From assembly GCA_002803225.1 (NCBI GenBank), contig NXFV01000311.1, forward strand, positions 1 through 38,962: a DNA stretch of 38,962 bases, given 5' to 3'. The number at the start of each line of letters is the position of its first letter. Position 1 is the stretch's first letter. The DNA is from Gamarada debralockiae (lineage: Eukaryota > Ascomycota > Leotiomycetes > Helotiales > Hyphodiscaceae). The notes below the pieces were generated by a model that saw only the letters and a list, made by a program, of their open reading frames with translations, was not told where the DNA came from and did not search any database. The translations under genes were made by a program, and so were the position numbers. Below, piece after piece: positions 1-9,940 of the stretch.

Positions 1-117
1 AGGGGTCTAGACTTCGGCGACCTCCGAAGGGGTCGGAAATGCTGATCTTAGCTTGTATGAGACTAGTAGCCAGTACAGCTATCACTGAAGCTAGGAGCTA
101 GGAACGGAGTACAAGTA

Positions 118-151
118 AAGCTTGCCAACCCTATTGAAGGAAGGCAAGCTT
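118..151. repeat. 9-bp inverted repeat
   Basis: AAGCTTGCC at 118-126 is matched by its exact reverse complement GGCAAGCTT at 143-151, with a 16-nt spacer. It lies in gene-free DNA. It may be part of a degraded mobile element; no function is claimed. Confidence 0.6.
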
Positions 152-406
152 GAGTTTTATTTCGGAAACCAGATCGTACGAAAGCTCAGGAAATACAATT
201 AATATTTCTTCATTTACCGAACTGCTACTGCTCTGTTGTACTGTGATCCCTCCTGTTGCCCTCCAGCTACCTCCAGCTGTTACAGTGGTAGGCTCATTAG
301 TAGGCTAGTCCTTAAGAGGTTCGTCAATGGGAGGCTCATTGGTGGAAGGTTTATCGGCAACAAGCTTCGGCTTGTTAAGCAATTTGCCTGTTCTCTTATT
401 TGCACC

Positions 407-713
407 CTATATAGCCTTATAGGATCGTTTGGTTCTAGACGCTAGTCGACTAGACTTACAGAGACGTTTAAATTCAACAGTAATCGGACAAGGACCGATT
501 GCTCCTCCGTTCAATTCGACAAGGTGATTTTGAACTGCCACAATCTTAGTATATATCTTTGGGATAGACTTAAACATCCTCTACACACTTCCTCGTTCGT
601 CTTATAAGCTCGTTCAATTTGTGTAACTCCCCACATTCAGCATCAAGCACACCACATAGGCGTAGTATCTCACGGATATGTGGTTCAACCTGTTTAATAA
701 TATCTTTAGTCAT
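407..713 (-). pseudogene. Decayed coding remnant, unidentified
   Basis: Reading on the minus strand from an ATG at 713, a protein-like stretch of 47 codons (opening MTKDIIKQVEPHIREILRL) runs into a stop. It resumes in a second frame as SIPKIYTKIVAVQNHLVELN and continues to a TAG at 407-409. Codon choice and sequence complexity in both pieces look coding, and the frame change between them suggests a broken gene. I do not recognise the family; a transposon-encoded or zinc-finger/helical protein is possible but unsupported. Confidence 0.3.
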
Positions 714-1200
714 TACACTATAGTAATATCTAGTTAAAGGGTAAAAGTGGTTATTATAAATTGCATCTAGCTTTCGCTTATTTTAGGAATTGTTTACTAA
801 GCAAGGTTTAAGTCGGTTAAATATTAAAATGTTATCTAAGTTACTGTAGGGAGAGCGAAGCACTAGCTCCAATATACAGTAGGGTGGGTTGCGTGCTTCT
901 GCCATATTGCCTATGGATGATATTGATGGGTTTGCGGGTGGTTATGACTAATGGAAGTAGTGGTCGATTCCAGCCACCCACGAAGACGGAATCGAGAACC
1001 TTCCTGACCTACAAACTAATTGCATACAGTCTATATAATGTTTTTCGTCTACCTAGCGTATGACCTAAATCCTTCTACACTTCCCAAACTCAAATGTAGC
1101 TTTGTCTAACTAGATAACCTTGCGCTAGTCGCATCTATGCTTGCCATTAACTGTGACAGTCTGGCAATTTGTCACCTGACTTCTAGGCGATTTGCTGGCC

Positions 1201-1224
1201 CCTTGTTGGCGCGAGCCAACAAGG
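1201..1224. repeat. Perfect 10-bp stem hairpin (24-bp near-palindrome)
   Basis: CCTTGTTGGC (1201-1210) and GCCAACAAGG (1215-1224) are exact reverse complements separated by GCGA. A second weaker hairpin follows: GTCGCC at 1237-1242 and GGCGAC at 1254-1259, with an 11-nt loop. Both lie in a short GC-rich island in otherwise AT-rich DNA, immediately before the iterated block at 1258-1285. They could be the end of a small inverted-repeat element or a protein-binding region. Confidence 0.7.
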
Positions 1225-1257
1225 CCGCCGTGGGCTGTCGCCTGACTACGCCTGGCG

Positions 1258-1285
1258 ACGCGTGACTCACGCGTGACTCACGCGT
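1258..1285. repeat. Iterated 11-bp unit with alternating ACGCGT and TGACTCA
   Basis: The 11-bp unit ACGCGTGACTC is repeated twice and followed by a further ACGCGT. This gives three ACGCGT hexamers (1258, 1269, 1280) interleaved with two TGACTCA heptamers (1263, 1274), overlapping by one base. ACGCGT is the MluI cell-cycle box bound by MBF, and TGACTCA is the GCN4/CPC1/AP-1 site in fungi. No gene starts within about 1 kb, so a regulatory role is inference; it may instead be part of a mobile-element end. Confidence 0.65.
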
Positions 1286-1997
1286 TCATACGGGAGCCTA
1301 GTGTACCAGCGCGTCCGGGAGTTATATTAGGCTTCATGTATCCGCAAAGCTTTTTCCTTCTCTCCTTAGCTTAGTATTTTCGTCAATTCAGCATTTACTG
1401 CGTAGGGTCTTCGATGCGTGAGACCCCAATACGTAGTGCTGTCACATTAACCCTATGTGCTACATAGTCAGATGTCCCCCACTACCTATGTTCTGAAGTA
1501 AAACCTAATCTCTTCTTAGCTTGCTTGTGTGATATATAAAGTCTGGGGCATGTGATGTAGCGTTAGTAGTCTACGCGGCGTAATTCTCGACAAATAGTCC
1601 GGACAACAGCTTTAACCCCTAGCTAGGCTTTGACTTACGCAAATAATAGCTAGCGTGTCGACTAGTCTTTTGAAATATAGTGTATACAGCAATGAATTTC
1701 TCTGACAGACATCAAATGCGGCTTGTAAGGCTTGACTTTCCGTGATCTGGGCGAGTGTTCTTGGTGTAGAATGTCCCTAATCGTCATCCTTAGTATACTA
1801 CTGTAAAGGATGATTTCGCGTTGGGAGAAACTGAGTCGTTGTATTTTATAACTAACTTCGCGAGCAGGAGTATACCATTCGCTACTCTCTTCAGGAATAT
1901 TAGGGCTTAATAAAATAATATCCCCTATTTTGAGTATCGAGCAATTATTGTTAATGGTTGATTTTTTGAATTAATTAAAGGTAAGGAAGTCTAAAAA

Positions 1998-2303
1998 TTA
2001 AGTTCGCTCAAGTAGGCGGATAGTAATGGCCCCAGCTCTTACAATGTTTGGACTCGAATCCAGACTCAAGAATTGGGCTTGTTGTTTAGTTCTTTCAACA
2101 ATTTGATGGGTATTGCTGGAACGAGCTTGTGCTGTCGCTCGTGCTTTTGCGGTTGCTGCTGTTTCTCGTCGGAGTCGTTGCTGCCGCTCTACTGTCCGGA
2201 AGTTTGACATTGCTCGAAGCCGAAGGACGTTATATGATGCTGATCGAAGAGGAATCTGCGTCAGAGCTCGGGCGTTGCTGGTATTTGGAGGCGTTGGGAC
2301 TTA
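1998..2303 (-). other. Open minus-strand frame of about 100 codons, unassigned
   Basis: A minus-strand frame is open from just after a stop at 2301-2303 down to a stop at 1998. Its middle is rich in Arg, Ala and Gln (for example VERQQRLRRETAATAKARAT), which would form a charged helix like the tails of some fungal transposases. There is no ATG until about residue 31 and no recognisable domain. Two other frames are also open here, so this may be chance; it is reported only as a possible remnant. Confidence 0.2.
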
Positions 2304-2347
2304 GGCGCTACAAGGGTAGCTGCCAGGAAGACAAGGCTCTGGTTTGA

Positions 2348-3560
2348 GCAAGCCGAAAGCCGAGAGTAGAGAAGTATATTGAAGCTTCATCTGAGTTCAA
2401 CCAAGGATGAATGGCGTGTCTGTGTATTGAGTGAATCACAAGGTTAACTGGCTTCGACGGCTCTAAGTTCCAGGTTGCTTGCTGATTGCTTCAAAGTTCC
2501 TTATCTCCATCTTGTCCGTCATCTACCAGCCACCTCGACATCTTAGAAATAGGGTGGCCAGTCCTTAAATGGCGGAAGCAAAGGCTGTGGCAGAATTTAG
2601 ACTCCCAGGAGACATGTGGGTGCTCTGATGACGACAGATTCCTTTTAATGCTGATGTGCTGGGATTGGATGGTGTTAAATTGCTCTAATGAAGGTTGCTG
2701 CCTTGGGATTAATCTCGTCAAAGAAGGCTTTCTTCAGTTCAGCATTAGCAAATGGACGTATATTTCCAGGAGTACACTACCTTTGTCAGGAATATTGCCT
2801 GAAATATCAGGATACTTAGTATCGGTCTGTCCCGATATCTGAACTCGAGCGGAAGCGGCCAGAAGATACATATGTACGAGCTGTACAGAGCTCTATATAT
2901 ATACAGGCTCTACCACAGGTAGAACTGTTACAAGAATGAAGTCAAGTTCATCTGAAATATCACTTCCACGAAGATGTTTTACTAGCGTCCACGTGACCCT
3001 GTCCTGCCCCGCCAATCCATAAATCTGACAACCTTGGGAGTTGTTGGACATCACGTGCTCGATCTCGCTTGTTTGTTTTTGCCCCCTCACTAGAACTTTC
3101 GCGGGCTTCCCAACCGTCTGGAGCTGGCGAATGGGGGCAAAAAGAGTTCCTGATAGTTCAGGGTTCCCAATTAACCGCGCCTTGAATGATTATTCGCATC
3201 TTGCATTGCATTAAGATTTTAGCCGGTGTCCCGGTATTCCAAAATTGGAAGGGGCGTCAGGGGAGATTCGGCATGACGGAACCTCAAGGCACCGCGATAG
3301 ATCCGACGTCCGCTGCGATGTGCAACAAAAGGGATGGAACAGAACTCCCATCATTATCTGTGGACTGAACACCTCCCATTCCGATTTGTGGCAAGAAATG
3401 GATGAAGGGGAAAGGAAGATGGTTGGTAGATGGTCAATTCCATCTATGTGCAAGCCACCGCAAAGCCGAAGGGAGGTGGGAGCTATCGGCATTTTGCAAC
3501 ATCCGGGCTCCAGCCCTTGCCACGCTACCAACCACAACCATAGTCTGTGAACTTCCAGCC
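2348..3560. other. Intergenic stretch without a supported gene
   Basis: Several 60-150-codon frames are open on both strands, but they overlap one another and show no recognisable motif, no intron signals and no consistent coding bias. The part from about 3100 to 3560 lies just downstream of the reductase gene and should contain its 3' untranslated region and terminator. I see nothing else that can be supported. Confidence 0.5.
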
Positions 3561-4768
3561 TCAAAGCAACTTCTCCAACACCTCCGCCGTATCAGCAACA
3601 CTGTTCTGAAACGAAATATACTGAATCCCCATCTCCCTCTCCGCCTTCTTCCCACTAACCTGTACCTTCCCCGGCAAATACCCCACCTTCTCCACCCTCC
3701 CACTCTCCCTGTCAAAGCCAACATACCCTTCCCCAGGCGTGCCTTTAATAATCTTCTCCGTAACTTTCGTGCCCTTATATTTCTCACGCAGCACATCAGC
3801 AGCAGCTTGAGTCGGTCCGTAGCCTCCACAAGCAATGTATCTCTCGCCATCAGCCTTTGAGGAGTTCTCAAACGCCCAGAGATGCATGAACGCTACATCG
3901 CGAACGTCGACGAAGGAGCCGGACCCGATGTTTGGGGGTAGGGTGGAGGTAGAACCGGAGAGGATGTCGTACATAGGGCGGAGGGTTTCGTTGAGCTTGG
4001 AGCCTGTGGTGGGAAGGACGACTGGTGGGCCAACGACGACGGAGGGGTTGATTGTTGAAATTGAGAAGGAGGGCTGCAAGGAATGTCAGTTCCACCAACT
4101 TAACTCTAGGAAGACGAATGTTTACCTTGTGCTCATTCCTGAACTCCCAAACCCTTCGATCGGCAGCTATCTTGCTAGCTCCATACAATACGTTGCCTGG
4201 AGTCTTGACTCCCTGATCTCGTTCTTTGATAGCGCGCTCAAGGTTCACAGAAGCAAATTCGGCCTCGGTATATATATGATCTGGTGTGGGAGGAGGGTCA
4301 ATGATCGCCACAACTGAGGACGTCACAACCACGGATTCCAATTGAGGGCCAGCCTTTAATGCTGATGCAAGAAGAACCTCGCTACCCCTCATAGCAGGAA
4401 CCACAGTCTTATCATAATGATCAAGCGTGAAATCGACTGGGGAAGCAGTGTGGAAGATTCCATGAACCCCTGCAGTTGTTAGCACGCGATCAATAGCGAC
4501 CGGTGAATGTCCAACCTTTCGCAGCTTCATCAAATGCTCCATCCACAGTCATATCTGGCACTTCGAAGATCCTAACCCGCTCTTTGTATTGCGCATATGG
4601 ACCTGAGAGGAGCGCCTCGGTGCTGGCTAGCCGTCGTGAGGTTCCGCGGAGGGAATAACCTTTGGATAGAACGAGGTCGCCCAGCACGCTGGCAATGTAG
4701 CCATTGATGCCTGTGATGAGGATTGTCTTGCCATTGCTGGCTGGGAGAGACATTTTGAATGTTGCCAA
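3561..4768 (-). CDS. NAD(P)-dependent extended SDR reductase (dihydroflavonol-4-reductase/GRE2-like)
   Basis: Three exons: 4516-4768, 4126-4469 and 3561-4073. The introns are 4470-4515 (46 nt, branch GCTAAC) and 4074-4125 (52 nt). Together they encode 369 aa; an in-frame Met at 4753 gives 364 aa and is an equally good start. The nucleotide-binding motif TGINGYIAS is at residues 19-27, a Ser-Ser pair follows VVVT at about 135, and the catalytic YGASK is Tyr180...Lys184. This is the layout of extended short-chain dehydrogenases of the dihydroflavonol reductase / cinnamoyl-CoA reductase / methylglyoxal reductase (Gre2) group, which reduce a carbonyl with NADPH in the cytosol. The substrate cannot be told from sequence. 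There is no pathway neighbour, so it is not part of a visible cluster. Confidence 0.88.
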
Positions 4769-5598
4769 ATTGATATCCTTTTGAAGTCTCTCTAATCACT
4801 TGAATGTTGGGACACACCTCGAATGTACACAAAGGAAAGTGGGGTGTTTGATGCTCGATCTTCTTGATTGCCGACGAAGGCACTTCTTCGAGCAGCTACC
4901 AAGTTTGTTTATATACACATGAGCCCCGGATTTAATGTGGAGTTAAGATGTCGTGCTCTTGATGAAACTTCAAAAGAGAGCCATTTATTAAGCCACAGGG
5001 CAGTAAAAACGGTTCAAAGTAAACCCCTCAAGGCGATGTGCAGCCGTTAGTAAGCAGATCAAATTGATGTGAAGGCATCTCATTCCTGTAATGACATATC
5101 TTGAACAAAGAAGCTTACTATTAGAGGCGATTACTTATCTGGAGCTTGTTCTTTCCAGAATCAGTAATCCATAAGGTATTGTGATCCGAGGCTGTTTTGA
5201 AAGAATATGTGACATAAGCACGCGGAGTCGTTTCGTCAGTACAGCCCGCGCGATTTTGACCGGATTTAAAAATACTCAATAATTAATTAAAATCAACCCA
5301 AAAAAATAAACGATCAAAATTTTCTATGAGATAGGCTATTAGGTAATTATGTAATTTCGCCTTTCATAGAGTATTTCATTTATTTATTCCCGGGGAGTTA
5401 TAAGCAAATTTGGACAATTTCAAAGCAGATTTTGGTGTACGGTGACAACGGCTCCGCGTGATACCTTAAGTCCGAAACTGCACTCAAATGCCCGGCCCAC
5501 CGTAGCAGAATCTGGAGCAGCCTCACAGGGCAATTAACGACAACTCCACCACCTATTCAGACAAGGCCGGGCTACGCTTATGGGTGTCAATATCCAAG
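4769..5598. other. Divergent promoter region, reductase / AP-2 sigma
   Basis: This 830-bp space separates two divergently transcribed genes and must contain both promoters. Bases 5260-5400 form an AT-rich island of A and T runs. The small open frames are not supported as genes. No TATA box or specific operator can be assigned with confidence. Confidence 0.5.
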
Positions 5599-6385
5599 AT
5601 GGTACTCTCTTTTATCCTGATTCAGAATCGCCAGTATGTATTACCTACCAAAAGGGCAGATAGATTGGTTAGATGTAGGTGACGGAGCTGATTGAGCATC
5701 TTCAGAGGTAAAACGCGCCTGGCGAAATGGTATGCACCGTACAACGATGAGGAGAAGATAAAGCTTAAGGGCGAGGCACGCATCTCCATCCCCTCCCTAC
5801 CCCTCATTCCAGTCCCCCAAACCCTTCTGCCCTCCCTCGTCTGGCCCCTCCCGTCCAACAACAGCTGACAGCTCCTTCAACAGGTCCACCGCCTAGTAGC
5901 CCCGCGCGACCAAAAATACCAATCGAACTTCGTCGAGTTCCGCAACAACAAGATCGTGTACCGCCGCTACGCAGGACTGTTCTTCTGCGCTTGCGTTGAT
6001 GCAAATGATAACGAGCTGGCGTATCTGGAAGCCATACACTTTTTCGTCGAGGTGCTGGATAGTTTCTTTGGGAATGTTTGTGAGCTGGATTTGGTATTTA
6101 ATTTTTATAAGGTGTGTGAAGATTTGGCTGCTGTTAGATGGTTGGCTGGGCTAGGTGTGGGCGGAAAGGGGATTGGTTTGGAAAGGGAGAGGGAGGGTGA
6201 TGGCTGGCATGGCTGCGCGGGTTCGAATGGATTGGGAGATGGGGAATCCGAGTTGGAATCATGCTGACAAGAGATTGGAATAGGTATACGCAATCCTAGA
6301 CGAGGTCTTCCTAGCCGGCGAGATCGAAGAAACGAGCAAGCAAGTTGTTTTAACGAGGTTAGAGCATCTGGACAAACTAGAGTAA
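5599..6385 (+). CDS. APS2: AP-2 complex subunit sigma (clathrin adaptor small chain)
   Basis: Four exons: 5599-5633, 5706-5775, 5884-6111 and 6284-6385 encode 144 aa, the normal size for the sigma-2 small chain of the AP-2 adaptor (142 aa in mammals). The join opens [21 protein letters not shown] and continues through the family signature [49 protein letters not shown] and [12 protein letters not shown]. The protein is a longin-fold subunit of the heterotetramer that links clathrin to cargo at the plasma membrane for endocytosis. Intron 1 (5634-5705) and intron 3 (6112-6283) are GT-AG. Intron 2 (5776-5883) begins with GC instead of GT, and reading through it hits an in-frame TGA, so it must be removed. 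No long open frame covers the gene because the exons are short. Confidence 0.95.
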
Positions 6386-6881
6386 GGGAATTGATGGGAC
6401 AAAATGGCTGAATTGGAGCCGGCATCTGCAACAAAAATGGGATATGCATTGATGGGCGAGCACGGCGTTCTCTTCAATGGTAGGCACGGCGTCAGTTCAT
6501 CAATCACTCGTCACGGCATGAGGATCATAATACAAGTGATGAAAATTCTCAAGGCAAAAGCAGGCTATCTTGTGATTGCGTGCCATGTGTAAGAACGTCT
6601 TGTTGCCATAAATCAACATCTGCTGCTAAGAAAGCAGGTCACAAAGCTCGATTCGAAATCCCAGATCGTGCATTGTTCGAAGAGATTTCAATCCCAGATG
6701 CTGCGAAGCTCAATCTCAAGCCCGAATCCTGCGTTGATGTTGTATGCAAGTCAACGCTGCTGCACTGAAACCTCCTGTATTCTATCATGTGTTTGTAGCA
6801 ACGTTTTGAATAGGACCGTAGAAGGCGAAATCTTAGTCTAGAGCGACAAACTACTTGCTTAAGACCATTCGGGCTCTGGCT
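6386..6881. other. Convergent intergenic region
   Basis: This lies between the 3' ends of the AP-2 sigma gene and the zinc-knuckle gene and should hold both terminators. A 62-codon frame at 6580-6768 is open but has no recognisable motif and no upstream gene signals. Nothing else is supported. Confidence 0.45.
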
Positions 6882-8835
6882 TCACATTCTCCTCGTTCTT
6901 TGGGACATCGAAAGGATATCGAGACTGTCGAAAGGCTTGGCGGCAAGTTCCTTGTCTGGGGAGCCATCCATCTCTTGCATAGGACTGATGCCTCGGAGGT
7001 GGGACTTTGCGAGGCGTTCATCAAGCGAACCCAACGAAGGGGACCTCTTGGTGCCTCTAAGTCTGTTAGTGCTTGAGCAGTTGGCTTTGAGGGATACGAC
7101 AAACTTACGAGATAGTCGTCTGCTTCAGTCTGCGCTCATCATCATATTCCACATATCCAAAGCAGTCGGGCGGCGTCTGGAAAGGTTGACAGTCTCCTTC
7201 ATCTCAGGACGGCGGTCGATCCACTTCTGGACCAAGTCGCAGTGTTTGATGATCTTTGAATTGTGAGGAGCTGCGGTTTCCTCCTTGTCGACGTCCATAT
7301 CTTCTGGATTTTCCTTGCTGGATGAAGGTCGACGGGGGCGGGAGGTTAACTTTGATCCCTTGGAGGAAGGAACTTTGTTGCTGGGGGCGACACCATCAGA
7401 ATCTCCATCCGAATCCTCCATCTTCATGTTGACATCATAGTCTCGATCCATTCTGCCAGTGTTGTTTTCCGCCTCATACAAATCAGCTAGAAGCGCAGCC
7501 TTGTCAGCGGTGTAATTGCTCCCTCCCATAGTCTGAGGCTGTCCACCGTATTTCTCAGCGGCTTCAATTGCTGCGATCTTGTTGCGGAGTATGCGCTCCT
7601 TAGTAGGACTTGGGCTTTTCTCGTTAATCGATCGGCGAGAGCGAGTGCTGGTAGAGTCAGGGGAAGCTACGCCACTGCGTTTCTGTGATGTCCTGTCACT
7701 GTCGACCCTGTTTCTGATCATCTCGACGTGGGCTGTGTCAATGGAATCGCTCTGCTGGATACGCTCCTTCATCTCATCAATCCCTTTGATTGTCTTCATG
7801 ATGTCTTCCGTATTTTTGCTGGTTGTCGGGCTATAGTTGGGAGATGGGCTTCTTGTGCCATCCAGAGGACTCCAGTTTGGAGATGCATGGCAGAAAGTCG
7901 ATCCAGAGTCCAGTCCCGAGGTTCTGCTGCGGGTTTGTCCCCTGAACAAGTCGTTGTCCTCATGCTTCTCACTGTCTCTCTTCCAGCTTCTCAAGATGAC
8001 TGAATCAGAGTCACCAGGTGTCTCGATACCCTGGTCTCGCCGCTTCTGGATAATGCTGAAAGGATCAGTATTGAAGGGACAAAGGGATTTGTAGTGTTTT
8101 CCCCTGTCTTTGCATATTCGGCAAAGGTAGGACATCCCAGGGGCTTTGTCAAACGACGGATCCATGTTGGTGGGACAGACTTCCAGGAAATGACCTGTTC
8201 CAGGTTAGTTTGAGTCCAACAAAAAGCTTTTGAAGCAATGGCTTATCCATCGAACAAATAGATAGGTAGGTAAGTGCGTTCTCTAAATGGATGACGAGGT
8301 ACATGCCTGAAGTACCACAGCGATTGCAAACGTAGTCTCCGGGTGGCTTTCCACTGAAATCCTCCGGCTGCTGATATTTGCCTGGGCGGTGGGAACCCTT
8401 CTTTCCAGCTCCAGAGCCAGAACCATATCTTTTGTACTCAGAATCAGGCCAACCCTTTGCAACATCGGACGGCATGGGAGGGTAGCGTCGGAATGGCCAT
8501 GCAGATGGCGGCAATTGGAACGGGCCATTGTCCTCTTTCCACTTGTTCACCTCCATGATCAACTCGCCCTTGTCGAAGCCACGAACTCGGAGCGATTGAG
8601 CCCAATACATGAGCGTGTTTTCCCAATGTTTGGAGAGGTCGCTAGGATGAAGGCGGTGGATTTCGAGCCATTTGAGGTAGACGGCGAGGATTCGTCGTTT
8701 GGGGAGTGACTCGTTGAGAGTTAGAGATAGAGTGCCAAGGGAGGTTCTGAGAAGCTTCAAATTGCTCCAAAGCTCGGGATCATTAGTCGAATCGCCTTTC
8801 TTGTGGTCGTCTGTTGACGCCATCTTGCTAGACAA
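6882..8835 (-). CDS. Double CCHC zinc-knuckle protein of unknown function
   Basis: Exon 1 is 8307-8835 (start at 8835, or in-frame Met at 8823). Joined to the next exon at 8194 through a GC-AG intron (8195-8306, branch ACTAAC), it restores a CCHC knuckle C-x2-C-x4-H-x4-C at residues 170-183. A second knuckle, C-x2-C-x5-H-x4-C, follows at 201-215. CCHC knuckles typically bind single-stranded RNA. The N-terminal 130 residues are helical and rich in Trp; residues after 220 are a Ser/Arg/Asp-rich low-complexity tail. The simplest reading ends at a stop at 7125 (532 aa). A longer reading removes 7177-7232 (weak donor GTCCAG, good acceptor) and 7057-7108 (perfect GTAAGT donor, CACTAAC branch) and ends at 6882 (577 aa). 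I prefer the longer one because the second of these introns is so well formed. Role unknown; RNA binding is inference. Confidence 0.7.
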
Positions 8836-9940
8836 CGTGGTATTTGAAACGGGGTGCGTTATCGAAAGATGGCGAAGTTGTTGATCTTGCGAAGGAGCTG
8901 TGTTGATTTAAGCGAGCAGCAGGCCTTTTGTTGACGCAAAACGTGACCAAGCAGGACTTGGAGTCACCCTTCGGAACCTTCCGCTTTGGGATCTCTGTCT
9001 GTGTGGTGCTTTGCGAAGACTCTGTTGGATGAGCTGCTAAAAAGCCTCAAAGATATCGATGAGTTGTGGTATTGAAACCGTCTGCAGATTTTACACCAGG
9101 AGTTTCGGAAGACCAGTGCAGCTACTGTTAATCATGTAATCTTCAAAAAGCTTGGGAACCGTGTTCAGATTTCTTGCTTCTGAAGGCTCGTTTGAAATCT
9201 TTACTTCTGGAGAACAAAGGGACGGGTAGCTGCAGTAGCCTCCTCGGTATGGAAAGTTGCAAAATGAAACTGCTTGCTAGAAGGCGAATCCTTTAAACCC
9301 TACCTACAAATGTGTGTACCTACTTTCCGGAGTTACAGTTGCACTTGGTCTACGGTTAACAAGAGACTGCGTTCAGAAGAACCCCAAAGCCCAACTTCTA
9401 TATAACCTCTTGAAATATATATATAAATAACAAAACAAATATATCCATATATATATCTTACTCCCGCCCTAAGTCCAGTTGCTGTGAGGATCTTTACCGA
9501 AATAATGGAAGGCCTTGTCTCTTCCTTTCTGCGAAAGGTGGTCGCTTAAAAGGAGAGAGAACTTTAGCGAGACTAATCTGGTACCGTCAGCAAGCAACGC
9601 GTAGCAGGTATGAATATTTCATGGAAACCCAAGTAATAGTGTCTTGAAATTTACGCCGTCTTCCTCCACACCAAAGTAAGCAACCTCTTCACTGTAGGAA
9701 ACGAACTCAAGGTTTTCTTCCGAAAAAATTCGCTGATTTGAATTCAGATATTTCATTTGACCGACCCTCTTTCTCTCGCCCACTATCAAGTTCATGGCAA
9801 GTAACTCCTATCCGTCTTTGTGATGAGCTTTCTTCTTCTCCAATAACCCCAGAAACTGAATCGAGAGCAGGTGGCTGGCTTGAGTGAGCGTCTTGCCAAC
9901 GAAGACTTCGCCTTATCGTGAGCTCGCCCAAGGATCGTCG
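8836..9940. other. Gene-free 1.1 kb with an AT microsatellite-like tract
   Basis: No supported coding sequence. Bases 9410-9465 are a run of interrupted TA/ATAT dinucleotides. The part next to 8836 is the presumed promoter of the zinc-knuckle gene. The short open frames around 9707-9931 on the minus strand show no motif. Confidence 0.5.

Larger units (their letters stand above)
1..1997. other. Gene-free AT-rich stretch with repeat-like remnants
   Basis: No convincing intact gene is visible. The stretch is rich in A+T, every frame is cut by frequent stops, and it contains short inverted repeats and a compact GC-rich island around 1190-1320. One decayed coding remnant (407-713, minus) is listed separately. 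It looks like old transposon or degraded intergenic DNA, but I recognise no transposase or reverse transcriptase motif, so the class is not assigned. Confidence 0.6.

Noticed and set aside
2045..2066. TGGACTCGAATCCA, also B-box-like on the minus strand
   Set aside because: It is a short palindrome; no cloverleaf could be drawn from the flanks.
2486..2842. Plus-strand open frame of 118 codons
   Set aside because: No motif, an opposing frame is also open, and no splice signals or promoter context support it; left as intergenic.
3402..3860. Plus-strand open frame of 152 codons
   Set aside because: It overlaps the 3' exon of the reductase on the other strand; the sequence is Leu/Arg/Pro-rich with no domain.
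6215..6232. GGTTCGAAT resembling a tRNA B box
   Set aside because: It lies in intron 3 of the AP-2 sigma gene; no acceptor stem, anticodon arm or A box can be folded around it.
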